Part shown: one piece after another, positions 1-5,806 of the stretch
Numbering within the stretch: the first letter of the stretch is position 1
Layout: each line of letters starts with the position of its first letter
DNA from: JAWXUU01 sp044426045
GTDB taxonomy: Bacteria; Bacillota; Clostridia; Christensenellales; CAMQZB01
NCBI GenBank assembly: GCA_044426045.1
Contig: JAWXUX010000015.1
Span: 1 to 43,613 of the forward strand
Length of the DNA stretch: 43,613 nt
Direction of reading: 5' to 3'
The notes under the pieces: generated by a model
The model's input: only the letters and a program-made list of their open reading frames with translations
The model's database searches: none
What the model was told of the DNA's origin: nothing
Made by a program: the position numbers and the translations under genes

Positions 1-115
1 CGGTGGTAATAGCATGGGGGTCCACCTGTTCTCATCTCGAACACAGAAGTTAAGCTCCATAGCGCCGAAAATACTTGACTGGCGACGGTCCGGGAACATA
101 GGTCGCTGCCGCATT
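1..115 (+). rRNA. rrf: 5S ribosomal RNA (5' end cut by a few bases)
   Basis: The conserved 5S core is visible (CGAACACAGAAGTTAAGCTC at 39-58). The terminal helix is formed by CGGTGG at 1-6 and CTGCCG near 107-112. Only about 2-4 bases seem missing at the 5' end, so the window starts just inside the gene. It is the end of an rRNA operon whose 16S and 23S genes lie outside the window. The tRNA-Asn gene follows in the same direction. Confidence 0.93.
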
Positions 116-125
116 TCATTCATCC

Positions 126-155
126 ATATAGCTATCATTAATTTGATAGCTATAT
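126..155. other. 11-bp inverted repeat between 5S and tRNA-Asn
   Basis: ATATAGCTATC (126-136) and GATAGCTATAT (145-155) form a perfect 11-bp hairpin with an 8-nt loop. No T-run follows on the + strand, so a processing or spacer hairpin in the rRNA-tRNA transcript is more likely than a terminator. Confidence 0.5.
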
Positions 156-175
156 TCGGATAAAATAACCGATAA

Positions 176-251
176 TCCTTGTTAGCTCAGTCGGTAGAGC
201 ATGCGGCTGTTAACCGCAGGGTCTGGTGTTCAAGTCACCAACAAGGAGCCA
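176..251 (+). tRNA. tRNA-Asn (GTT anticodon)
   Basis: A full cloverleaf can be drawn. The acceptor stem is TCCTTGT (176-182) with ACAAGGA (241-247), then discriminator G248 and an encoded CCA (249-251). The D-arm holds TTAGCTCAGTCGGTAGAGC, the anticodon loop is CTGTTAA with anticodon GTT, and the T-loop is GTTCAAGTC. The 3' part from base 206 on is duplicated at 3889, so this gene is the integration target of the neighbouring mobile element and its 3' half is now supplied by the element. The tRNA stays intact and in the 5S transcript. Confidence 0.97.
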
Positions 252-285
252 TTAAGCCTTATTTTCCTAGGAAAGTAAGGCTTTT
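206..285 (+). repeat. attL, 80-bp direct repeat (left copy)
   Basis: Identical over 80 bp to 3889-3968. The last base before the repeat differs (G205 versus A3888) and divergence begins again at 286 versus 3969. Weaker similarity continues to about 335, including a shared TTTTTGAGTACG. The repeat rebuilds the tRNA-Asn 3' half and its terminator. Confidence 0.95.
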
Positions 286-290
286 GTTTT
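254..290 (+). terminator. Terminator of the 5S-tRNA-Asn transcript
   Basis: AAGCCTTA (254-261) pairs with TAAGGCTT (276-283), followed by TTGTTTTT. It lies within the duplicated att sequence, so integration does not cost the tRNA its terminator. Confidence 0.85.
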
Positions 291-325
291 TACCTTTTTG
301 AGTACGAAAAAAGGGATTTTGGGAA

Positions 326-362
326 TGAAAAAGCCCCACTTTCATTAATGAAAATGGGGCTT
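326..362 (-). terminator. Terminator of the integrase operon
   Basis: AAGCCCCA (331-338) pairs with TGGGGCTT (355-362). Read on the - strand it is followed by TTTTTC, so it ends transcripts coming from the integrase gene. The loop holds a second palindrome (TTTCATTAATGAAA). Confidence 0.75.
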
Positions 363-420
363 AAGGAGAAATATGAAGAAAGTTTTTTGGGACTATCTCC
401 CAATTTTGTAAAAAGCGGTT

Positions 421-1386
421 TTATTTTGGCATATTCTGCAGTGAAAAAAGTTTGCTTTGCTGATGTGCAAAGTTACTGTCTATATGCGTGTAGATGTTGC
501 CCGTGGTGCTTATATTTGCGTGTCCAAGCCATTCTTGTACTACTTTCATGGGTATGCCATTTTCTAGGCAACGCGTTGCGAATGTGTGGCGAGTGTCATG
601 CAGTTTGTGATTTGGGCAAAGTCGGTGAAAGTTTCGGGAAACATAGTCAGCAGTGAAAGGAAAAAGTAAGTCGGATTTTTTATCCATTTTTGCTAGTATT
701 TTTTCAAGTTCGGGCATGATTGGAATTTTTCTCAAACTGTTTACAGTTTTTGTTCCCTCGAGTAGCAGAGTTTTATTTTTATAGTCGATATTATCCCAAG
801 TAACGGCGAGAGCTTCCGAGCGTCTTGCACCCGTAAGCAAACAGAACATGAAAAAGTTTTCTAATATGTGACCGTCTATTATTTCGATAAAGGTTGCGAG
901 TTCTTGAGCGGTGAGTGCTTTTCCCACGTTTCTCTGATGTTTTGGCTTGTCTACCTTATCCATGGGGTTAGAATATAATATATCTAGTTGCACAGCCTTT
1001 TTAAAGGCTGAATTAAGCACGTTATAAGTATCTTGTCGGGTCTTGCTTGTATTGATTGAATAAATAGCCTTTTGTAGGTCTTGTGGGGTTATTTTGTCAA
1101 GCAGTGTTTTTTTAAGCGTTTCGGGAATATGAAGCCTTATGATAACATCATAATGCAGAACAGTGCTCGGCGTGACGTGAGGTGTTTTATAACTTGTCAG
1201 CCATTCACTAAGCCATTCGATGAGAGTATATTTGCATGTGCTATCCTCAAAGACTGTTGTTATCCCTCGCAGTAAATTAAGTTGGTTGAAACATTGCCTT
1301 TGAGTTCTTGCGTAGGTGGAAATTGTTTTCCCTCTATGCATGAACCTACCTTCATAGCCGTTGTGTTTTCTTCGTACGTTTTCCAT
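421..1386 (-). CDS. int: Tyrosine recombinase / integrase
   Basis: This 321-residue protein is a phage-type tyrosine integrase that would recombine attP with the tRNA-Asn 3' end. A core-binding SAM-like domain spans about 50-140. The catalytic domain spans about 155-315 and shows the full set: R188 in TGARRSE, H263 and R266 in HDTRH, H289 in LGHA, and nucleophile Y299 in NIYTHID. The N-terminal arm-binding segment is short. The gene sits next to attL and points at it, the usual layout. It starts 8 bp after the stop of the replication gene, so it belongs to the same leftward operon. A 78% identical C-terminal relic of a second integrase lies just outside the element at 4245-4343. Confidence 0.95.
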   Translation of the reverse strand: MENVRRKHNGYEGRFMHRGKTISTYARTQRQCFNQLNLLRGITTVFEDSTCKYTLIEWLSEWLTSYKTPHVTPSTVLHYDVIIRLHIPETLKKTLLDKITPQDLQKAIYSINTSKTRQDTYNVLNSAFKKAVQLDILYSNPMDKVDKPKHQRNVGKALTAQELATFIEIIDGHILENFFMFCLLTGARRSEALAVTWDNIDYKNKTLLLEGTKTVNSLRKIPIMPELEKILAKMDKKSDLLFPFTADYVSRNFHRLCPNHKLHDTRHTFATRCLENGIPMKVVQEWLGHANISTTGNIYTHIDSNFAHQQSKLFSLQNMPK

Positions 1387-1394
1387 GATACCCC

Positions 1395-1889
1395 CTAAAA
1401 CTCGTCAAGCGTTTCTCTTGCGGAAAAAGCGTTGCTTATCTCTTCGGGTGAATAGTTGCGTGAAATAATTCCCTCATTAAATTTTGAGTTTTCTTTTATA
1501 TTTCTTTTTTTATTAACTCTTATATTATTATATGCGACATTTTTGTCATGAGGGGTCACGACATTTTTGTCACGAGGGGTCATGACATTTTTGTCATGAG
1601 GGGGTGCGACATCAAAAAGCGTGATTGTGCGAGATTGTACAGCGTTGGTTTTCTTATCTCTTGTGATGTTGATTTTGATACATTTTTCGTCAGCAAGAGT
1701 TTTCAGCCACCTTTGAACAGTTCGGGCATCTACCCCGAAAAAGTCAGCAAAATATTTGTTAGTTGCCCAACAAAAACCCCTTTCGTTTGAAAGTGCAGTG
1801 ATTTCAGCGTAGAGCAGTTTTACATTTGCAGAAAGCTTTTTGTTATAGCGTACTGTCGCCGGAATAATTGCGTAATAGTTTTTATTCAT
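1395..1889 (-). CDS. HTH replication initiator (phage/ICE replisome-organiser type)
   Basis: 164 residues from the ATG at 1889, which follows AAGGGGG. The N-terminal 90 residues (YYAIIPATVRY, then SANVKLLYAEITALSN, then CWATNKYFADFFGVDARTVQRWLKTL) match the winged-HTH domain at the front of phage and ICE replication initiators. A tandem octapeptide repeat follows (HDKNVMTP, RDKNVVTP, HDKNVAYN), encoded by three 24-bp DNA repeats, and then a short acidic tail. Such DKNV repeats inside a rep gene are known from this family and usually mark the origin. There is no rolling-circle Rep motif. The protein probably binds its own gene and loads host replication proteins. Its start overlaps the preceding small ORF by 8 bp. 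Confidence 0.8.
   Translation of the reverse strand: MNKNYYAIIPATVRYNKKLSANVKLLYAEITALSNERGFCWATNKYFADFFGVDARTVQRWLKTLADEKCIKINITRDKKTNAVQSRTITLFDVAPPHDKNVMTPRDKNVVTPHDKNVAYNNIRVNKKRNIKENSKFNEGIISRNYSPEEISNAFSARETLDEF
1497..1607. repeat. Iterons and AT-rich tract inside rep: probable origin
   Basis: Three direct repeats of 24 bp lie at 1536-1559, 1560-1583 and 1584-1607. Each holds the palindrome GACATTTTTGTC followed by ATGAGGGG or CACGAGGGG. A fourth partial GACAT follows at 1608. Directly to the left is a strongly AT-rich stretch (1497-1535) that could be the unwinding element. The arrangement resembles the lambda origin inside gene O. Confidence 0.7.
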
Positions 1890-2139
1890 GGTTTCCCCCT
1901 TGTATGCTAAGTTCATCAAGTTCAATGCAATCAACGTTAGTTATCGTTGGTATGTGGATATGTTGCTTTTTTTGGCATTGTGAAACAATGCAGTCAAGTG
2001 TTCCAACCGTGTTGCTGATAAGGTATAAAAGTTCGTATGAAGTTTTAAAAGGTAAGTCAGCATTTTCAATAATTGGAATGGTTTCATGAAGTAGTGCAAC
2101 ACAACGCAAAATATTTTTTTCCATGTTAATTTGTTCCAT
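1882..2139 (-). CDS. Small element protein of unknown function (85 aa)
   Basis: The start at 2139 is preferred because AAGGAG stands 8-9 nt upstream; the longer open frame to 2280 has no such site. The product is MEQINMEKNILRC... with a helical, mildly acidic body and a C-terminal IELDELSIQGGNHE. I recognise no family. It overlaps the initiator by 8 bp and the upstream ORF by 14 bp, so translation is probably coupled. It may be a replication accessory or regulatory protein. Confidence 0.65.
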   Translation of the reverse strand: MEQINMEKNILRCVALLHETIPIIENADLPFKTSYELLYLISNTVGTLDCIVSQCQKKQHIHIPTITNVDCIELDELSIQGGNHE

Positions 2140-2437
2140 TGTCTTTACTCCTTTTTCCCCTTGCGTGTCCTCTTGCACTAGCTTTGTGTACAAGTGCATT
2201 ATATTGCTTTTTTTCTTCTTCGGTAAAATACTGAATAAACTTTTTCCCGACCATGCTTCCATTTGTTTTTGAATATTCATTTTTTAGAGTTTCGATATCA
2301 TTTTTAGAATTTTGTAGTAACTCATATAAATGCAAGTTGCTTTTGATTAATCTTTCGTTTTCTTCCTTAAGTTCTTGAATTTGTTCGCATAGTCGATAGT
2401 TTTGAACATATTCGCTCATTGTTGGTACTCTTTTCAT
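2126..2437 (-). CDS. Coiled-coil small protein of the element (103 aa)
   Basis: First gene of the leftward operon. The ATG at 2437 follows AAAAGGAG at good distance; an in-frame ATG at 2458 contains that site and is less likely. Residues about 15-55 (QIQELKEENERLIKSNLHLYELLQNSKNDIETLKNEY) form a clear coiled coil. The tail is basic (HKASARGHARGKRSKDNGTN). I recognise no family. A DNA-binding or partner-binding accessory role is possible but not shown. Confidence 0.65.
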   Translation of the reverse strand: MKRVPTMSEYVQNYRLCEQIQELKEENERLIKSNLHLYELLQNSKNDIETLKNEYSKTNGSMVGKKFIQYFTEEEKKQYNALVHKASARGHARGKRSKDNGTN

Positions 2438-2465
2438 TTCTCTTTTACTCCTTTTCATGCGGTTA

Positions 2466-2544
2466 ACGCGTTATGCGTTATATAGGGCATTATATATCGC
2501 ATTTAGCGTTATGTCAAGCATATTAACGCATTTTGCGTTATAAT
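2466..2544. promoter_or_regulatory. Divergent control region with three operator-like sites
   Basis: Leftward promoter for the rep-int operon: TTGACA (complement of 2512-2517), 17 bp, TATAAT (complement of 2489-2494), a consensus match. Rightward -10 TATAAT at 2539-2544, ahead of the repressor gene, with only a weak -35. Three related inverted repeats, AACGC-n-GCGTT: AACGCGTTATGCGTT (2466-2480), CGCATTTAGCGTT (2498-2510) inside the leftward spacer, and AACGCATTTTGCGTT (2525-2539) touching the rightward -10. This is the layout of a repressor that blocks the operon and controls itself. Confidence 0.75.
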
Positions 2545-2582
2545 ATTAAAAAAGGTGCATTTTGAGCGTTAAAAGGGGTATT

Positions 2583-2786
2583 ATGAATAAATTTGCAGAA
2601 AGATTAGTGGAAGTATTAAAAATTAAAGGCATAAGTCAAAATAAATTCGCTAAAAAATTAGAGATTGCACAAAGTACAATGAACGGTTGGTGTAAAGGGT
2701 ATAGAGAGCCGTCTTTTGATATGCTCATCACGATTTGCAAGGAACTAGAAGAAAGTGCAGATTATTTGCTAGGGTTAGAAGATTAA
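2583..2786 (+). CDS. Cro/CI-type HTH repressor (67 aa)
   Basis: Start at the ATG at 2583 behind AAAAGGGG; the open frame from 2562 begins upstream of that site. The protein is almost only an HTH_3 domain: FAERLVEVLKIKGISQNKFAKKLEIAQSTMNGWCKGYREPSFDMLITICKELEESADYLLG. It lacks the C-terminal cleavage/dimerisation domain of lambda CI, as in many small mobile-element regulators. It is divergent from the rep-int operon and faces the operator cluster, so it probably keeps the element quiet. Confidence 0.9.
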   Translation: MNKFAERLVEVLKIKGISQNKFAKKLEIAQSTMNGWCKGYREPSFDMLITICKELEESADYLLGLED

Positions 2787-2821
2787 AAAAATGCTCATAT
2801 CAACTTATTTTAATTTTAGTA

Positions 2822-2920
2822 TTGACTTTAGAAAAAAAATAATATATATTTAACGTGTGCTTACGAAAGGCACGAAAAAGACAGCACAGGGTTTTCTCTT
2901 ACCCGCATGCTGTCTTTTTT
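2822..2920 (+). promoter_or_regulatory. Promoter followed by a strong hairpin (attenuator or small RNA)
   Basis: TTGACT (2822-2827), 17 bp, TATATT (2845-2850) forms a good promoter. About 20 nt later a hairpin begins: AAAAAGACAGCA (2875-2886) with TGCTGTCTTTTTT (2908-2920), with an inner GGG/CCC pairing. It looks like a factor-independent terminator placed before the membrane-protein gene. It could yield a short RNA of about 60 nt or attenuate the downstream gene. Confidence 0.6.
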
Positions 2921-2946
2921 AATAAATAAAATAAGGAGGTATTTCA

Positions 2947-3153
2947 ATGGTAACTGATATTTTTACAACACTAACGTCAGCGGGAAGTGCGTTTATTACG
3001 CTTTTGGGTAGTATGATGGCTTCAATCGCGGATTTGTTCTATGTGGCAGAAGATGGTTTCACTTTCTTTGGTACATTCATGCTAATTGGTATGGCAATCG
3101 GTATCGTTTGGAAAGTGTTCGGACTTATCCGCAATGTTATTAATTTGCGATAA
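2947..3153 (+). CDS. 68-aa two-helix membrane protein of the element
   Basis: A strong ribosome site (AAGGAGG, 8 nt before ATG 2947) supports translation. The product has two hydrophobic segments, about residues 12-32 and 38-61, joined by an acidic turn (YVAEDG), and ends in a short basic tail (RNVINLR). There is no signal peptidase site. It is the only candidate structural or membrane gene of the element. Size and design are compatible with a filamentous-phage-like coat protein, a holin-like protein or a small membrane regulator; I cannot choose. It is in its own transcription unit. Confidence 0.7.
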   Translation: MVTDIFTTLTSAGSAFITLLGSMMASIADLFYVAEDGFTFFGTFMLIGMAIGIVWKVFGLIRNVINLR

Positions 3154-3160
3154 TTGTAAC

Positions 3161-3387
3161 TTGTAACAAAAGAAGATGTTACAAATTTATGCCCATTTCA
3201 TGGGGGCTGTAAGGGGTTTGTAACATGTAACAGAAGTTGTAGGGCAATACTAGCCTACAACTTGTGTCACAAAAAGAGTGTTGTCACAAAAATAAGTTGT
3301 GACAGTTTTTTCCTTATTTCATGAGGGTTTGAGAGGCTTTTTTTGTTTGTCACAGAAGTTCTAGGGCAATACTGCGTATTGCCCTAG
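3161..3387. repeat. Two tandem paralogous hairpin units
   Basis: Unit I (about 3161-3261) begins with hairpin TTGTAAC...GTTACAA and ends with GTTGTAGG...CCTACAAC. Unit II (about 3265-3387) begins with TGTCACA repeats and TGTCAC...GTGACA and ends with a perfect 12-bp stem CTAGGGCAATAC...GTATTGCCCTAG. Both share ATTTCATG(G/A)GGG in the middle and ACAGAAGTT(G/C)TAGGGCAATACT near the end. The short motif changes from TGTAAC to TGTCAC throughout unit II. Neither unit ends in a T-run. Origin, packaging or structured RNA roles are all possible. Confidence 0.65.
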
Positions 3388-3888
3388 AGGTGTAATGAGT
3401 GTATAGGTAACGTTACTTCATGCTCATTCGCTTGAACTCATTCGCGATCAGTAACTAACGTGGTTAACGTAGAAAGTTTTATTTTTTTGGCTGTTGATGA
3501 ATGGGTTTTTGGTAGTAGTTTGTGTGAGGGTATAGTTTGGCAGTGGTTAGCGAGGTTTATAGCTTTGTTGGGGTTATGGTTTTAGTTTGTTTTTGTAGCC
3601 CCTTGGTGTAGTAGAGTAGTTTGGTTTAGTAGTTGGCTTTCGCTTCGCTGTGACATTGCTTTTTTTGGCTTTAATTGGCTGTTATGCTCGTTGTATCGAA
3701 ATTTAGTATTTTTTATAAATTATCCTATATGTTGCTTATGGGCTCACTACATGCGTAGCCGTTCGCCCATAAGTGTTTTATATTTTTTAGAATTTAGGGG
3801 GGTCTCCTTGCAGTGGCAAGCAGTCGACCCCCCTTTAATTATGCTCATTTTATTGAGTTTCGTAATAAAGCAAAATACCTTTAAGCAA
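3388..3888. other. Non-coding right end of the element: palindrome, GT-rich tract, two nested hairpins
   Basis: No plausible gene. It holds the palindrome GTAACGTTAC (about 3407-3416); a tract at about 3480-3690 very rich in G and T on the + strand and poor in A and C; and two nested hairpins. Hairpin 1: CTTATGGGC (3735-3743) with GCCCATAAG (3765-3773) enclosing CTAC/GTAG. Hairpin 2: AGGGGGGTC (3796-3804) with GACCCCCCT (3826-3834) enclosing CTTGC/GCAAG, followed by TTTAATT. An open frame spanning attR (3691-3984) crosses the recombination site and is not credible. Confidence 0.6.
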
Positions 3889-3968
3889 GCTGTTAACCGC
3901 AGGGTCTGGTGTTCAAGTCACCAACAAGGAGCCATTAAGCCTTATTTTCCTAGGAAAGTAAGGCTTTT
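3889..3968 (+). repeat. attR, 80-bp direct repeat (right copy)
   Basis: Exact copy of 206-285, holding the 3' 46 bases of tRNA-Asn with CCA and the terminator hairpin. There is no 5' half of the tRNA, so it is not a functional tRNA gene. The sequence after it (3969-4020) resembles the sequence after attL, suggesting that this repeat is also the left end of a second element. Confidence 0.95.
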
Positions 3969-4102
3969 CTTTTTGTCTTTTTGAGTACGTATAAAGATAT
4001 TTGGGGAATTTTAAAAGCCGACTTTCGCCTTATGCCATAAGGGGAAACTCGACTTCGATTTTTATTTTTTGGGGAATTTTTGTTATTTTTACAAAAAGAG
4101 GC

Positions 4103-4264
4103 TTATTTTTCTAGGATAATTTTCACTAAATCATTCGTTTTTTCGATACTTTCAAGTCCCTCGAGATTGCCGTATAACCGCCCCAATAATTCAACTTGAT
4201 TTTCAAGGTTTTTCAGTTCTAACAAAATACTTTTTTTCAATTCATCAATCTTCATTGTTTTCAT
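4103..4264 (-). CDS. Small helical ORF (53 aa) in the second-element remnant
   Basis: Too short for usual ORF calling. ATG at 4264 (or 4255) with AAGGGG close upstream; stop TAA at 4103-4105. Product MKTMKIDELKKSILLELKNL, then a helical, charged, leucine-rich body, ending DLVKIILEK. It overlaps the 3' end of the integrase relic in another frame, as if translation had been coupled to that integrase. The intact element has no counterpart downstream of its own integrase. Expression is uncertain. Confidence 0.45.
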   Translation of the reverse strand: MKTMKIDELKKSILLELKNLENQVELLGRLYGNLEGLESIEKTNDLVKIILEK

Positions 4265-4343
4265 GCCCCTTTTGAAGTGTAAACAGCTTGCTTTGCTGAT
4301 GTGCGAAATTTGTGTCGATATGGGTATATATATTGTCCGTTTT
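4245..4343 (-). pseudogene. C-terminal fragment of a second tyrosine integrase
   Basis: Translation on the - strand reads TDNIYTHIDTNFAHQQSKLF then TLQKGHENNED and stop. It matches the last part of the intact integrase (GNIYTHIDSNFAHQQSKLF then SLQNMPK), including the catalytic tyrosine. At DNA level 53 of 68 bases agree (441-508 against the relic). Similarity ends abruptly near 4345. The rest of the gene is gone, so this is the scar of a related element that had integrated in tandem and was mostly deleted. Confidence 0.85.
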
Positions 4344-4405
4344 GCATAAAATATAATTACTTCTAATTTCTTATGTAATTTTATTTATTACAATGTGCAA
4401 AACAC

Positions 4406-4457
4406 TTGACAGCAAATATTCTTGGTGTTATAATCACTGTAATATAAAAGTTTACAG
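4406..4457 (+). promoter_or_regulatory. Promoter and possible autoregulatory operator of the Rrf2 operon
   Basis: TTGACA (4406-4411), 17 bp, TATAAT (4429-4434): full consensus. The inverted repeat CTGTAA (4437-4442)...TTACAG (4452-4457) covers the expected start site and ends at the ribosome site. It is a candidate binding site for the Rrf2 protein encoded right after it. The promoter starts about 60 bp after the integrase relic. Confidence 0.75.
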
Positions 4458-4465
4458 AGGTGGTT

Positions 4466-4906
4466 ATGAAAATTTCATCTAAATTGGCAATGGGAATTCA
4501 TGTACTTATTGCTATTGATAGGTTCTATGATAGATATAAAATAACGTCGGAATTTCTTGCGGGCAGTTTGCAGGTTAATCCAGTTGTAGTGCGCCAAATT
4601 ATGGTGGGGCTGAACGATGCGGGGATAACAAAAATCACGGATAGGAACAAGGGCGTTCAAATTGTTAAAAGCCTTTCTGAAATATCAATGTTCGACGTTT
4701 ATTCTGCTGTTGATTGTGACAAGAAGAGCATGTTTGGTTTTCATGCAAGCCCAAACGAAAAGTGCCCAGTTGGCGGGAACATTCACAATTTGCTTGACGA
4801 AAGGTTCGATAAAATTCAAGAAGAATTTGAAAACAGCATGAAAGATTACATGCTTTCTGATATTTCGGGCGATCTTGATGTTATTCTCGGCGAAATTTCA
4901 GAATGA
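4466..4906 (+). CDS. Rrf2-family transcriptional regulator (YwnA-like)
   Basis: 146 residues from the ATG at 4466, preferred over the GTG at 4460 because AGAGGTGG precedes it. The N-terminus MKISSKLAMGIHVLIAID and the winged HTH (ITSEFLAGSLQVNPVVVRQIMVGLNDAGI) are typical. The region FDVYSAVDCDKKSMFGFHASPNEKCPVGGNI resembles YwnA-type Rrf2 proteins. Two cysteines are present rather than the three of IscR-like Fe-S sensors, so cluster binding is doubtful. It is followed after 37 bp by an amino-acid ABC importer, which it probably controls. CymR, of this family, regulates cystine uptake, so sulfur amino acids are a reasonable guess, not a demonstration. Confidence 0.85.
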   Translation: MKISSKLAMGIHVLIAIDRFYDRYKITSEFLAGSLQVNPVVVRQIMVGLNDAGITKITDRNKGVQIVKSLSEISMFDVYSAVDCDKKSMFGFHASPNEKCPVGGNIHNLLDERFDKIQEEFENSMKDYMLSDISGDLDVILGEISE

Positions 4907-4943
4907 CACAGTTTTAAATAAAAAAGTTTTAAGGAGATAAAAA

Positions 4944-5777
4944 ATGAAAAAAGTATTTTGCATAATAATGGTGATGGTGATTTTAACAACTTGTCTTGCG
5001 GGTTGCGGAAGCGCGAGTGACGCAAGCTCAGAAAATGTTTTAAGGGTGGGCATGGATCTATCTTTCGCACCATTCTCGTATATAGATGACAATGGTGAAG
5101 TCGCGGGCTTTGAACCACAAATTGCCGAGGCTTTTGGCGAGTATTTGGGCATGGAAGTGGAGATAGTTGCTATGGATTTTTCAATGCTTATTCCTGCGCT
5201 TGAAATGGGGGATGTCGACATTTTGATTGCAGATATGTCAAAAACTGATGAAAGGGAAGAAAAAGTTGATTTTTCCGACCCGTATCGCTACACCTACACA
5301 CTAGCACTTGTGAATAAGACATATGCAAATGAAAACGGCATAACTGACGAAATGAGTGAAGAAGACTTTTTTGCAATCGATGGCATGAATTTTGTTGGCT
5401 TGACAGGCACAAAAGGCGTTTATTATCCAGAAAGCTATGGCATAACAGTCACTGAAGTTCCCGAAATTGGCACAGGTCTTATGGAAGTTTCAAACGGCAT
5501 GAGCGATGCCCTTGTCGCATCGAATGAAGTGCATGGTTTTCACGCAGCCGACCCAGACAACACCATTGTGTACAGTGGCATAAAATCTCAAGAACCATCT
5601 TGTTTTGTTGTAAAAAAGGGCAACACTGAACTTATTGAACTTTCCAATGAATTCATCGCAACAATGTATGCCGACGGTGGATTATACGATCAAATAGAAG
5701 CAGAATGGAACCCAATCATAGCCGAGTTTTTGCAAAATGATGAGCTAGGACTTGACTATATTGTAACAGCGCAATAA
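4944..5777 (+). CDS. Amino-acid ABC transporter, substrate-binding lipoprotein
   Basis: 277 residues with a lipoprotein signal: hydrophobic segment, then LAGC with the lipidated C21. The mature part is a family 3 solute-binding protein: LRVGMDLSFAPFSYIDDNGEVAGFEPQIAEAF, then DFSMLIPALEMGDVDILIADMSKTDEREEKVDFSDPY, the usual amino-acid binding core. It would capture a polar amino acid or cystine outside the membrane and pass it to the permease encoded next (29 bp later). RBS AAGGAG precedes the ATG. The exact substrate cannot be read from the sequence; Rrf2 linkage hints at sulfur metabolism. Confidence 0.9.
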   Translation: MKKVFCIIMVMVILTTCLAGCGSASDASSENVLRVGMDLSFAPFSYIDDNGEVAGFEPQIAEAFGEYLGMEVEIVAMDFSMLIPALEMGDVDILIADMSKTDEREEKVDFSDPYRYTYTLALVNKTYANENGITDEMSEEDFFAIDGMNFVGLTGTKGVYYPESYGITVTEVPEIGTGLMEVSNGMSDALVASNEVHGFHAADPDNTIVYSGIKSQEPSCFVVKKGNTELIELSNEFIATMYADGGLYDQIEAEWNPIIAEFLQNDELGLDYIVTAQ

Positions 5778-5806
5778 AACTAAACAAAACTACCAAAAGA
5801 GGATAT

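Larger units (their letters stand above)
206..3968. mobile_element. 3.7-kb integrative element in tRNA-Asn
   Basis: The region is bounded by an exact 80-bp direct repeat (206-285 and 3889-3968) that starts in the anticodon stem of tRNA-Asn and runs through the tRNA 3' end and its terminator hairpin. Inside are a tyrosine integrase next to the left repeat, an HTH replication initiator with internal iterons, two small ORFs, a divergently transcribed HTH repressor, a 68-residue membrane protein and about 730 bp of structured non-coding DNA. No structural, packaging, relaxase or toxin gene is recognisable. At about 3.7 kb it is very small for an integrase-bearing element. It could be a phage satellite, an integrating plasmid, or a reduced prophage; the genes seen do not decide this. 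Confidence 0.9.

Noticed and set aside
348..656. 102-codon open frame on the + strand
   Set aside because: It starts inside the integrase terminator and runs antisense to the integrase C-terminus, which has all catalytic residues.
3889..3934. Second tRNA-Asn gene at attR
   Set aside because: Only the 3' part from the anticodon stem onwards is present; the acceptor 5' strand and D-arm are missing.
3691..3984. 97-codon open frame across attR
   Set aside because: It spans two hairpins and the recombination site, has no ribosome site and shows no family resemblance.
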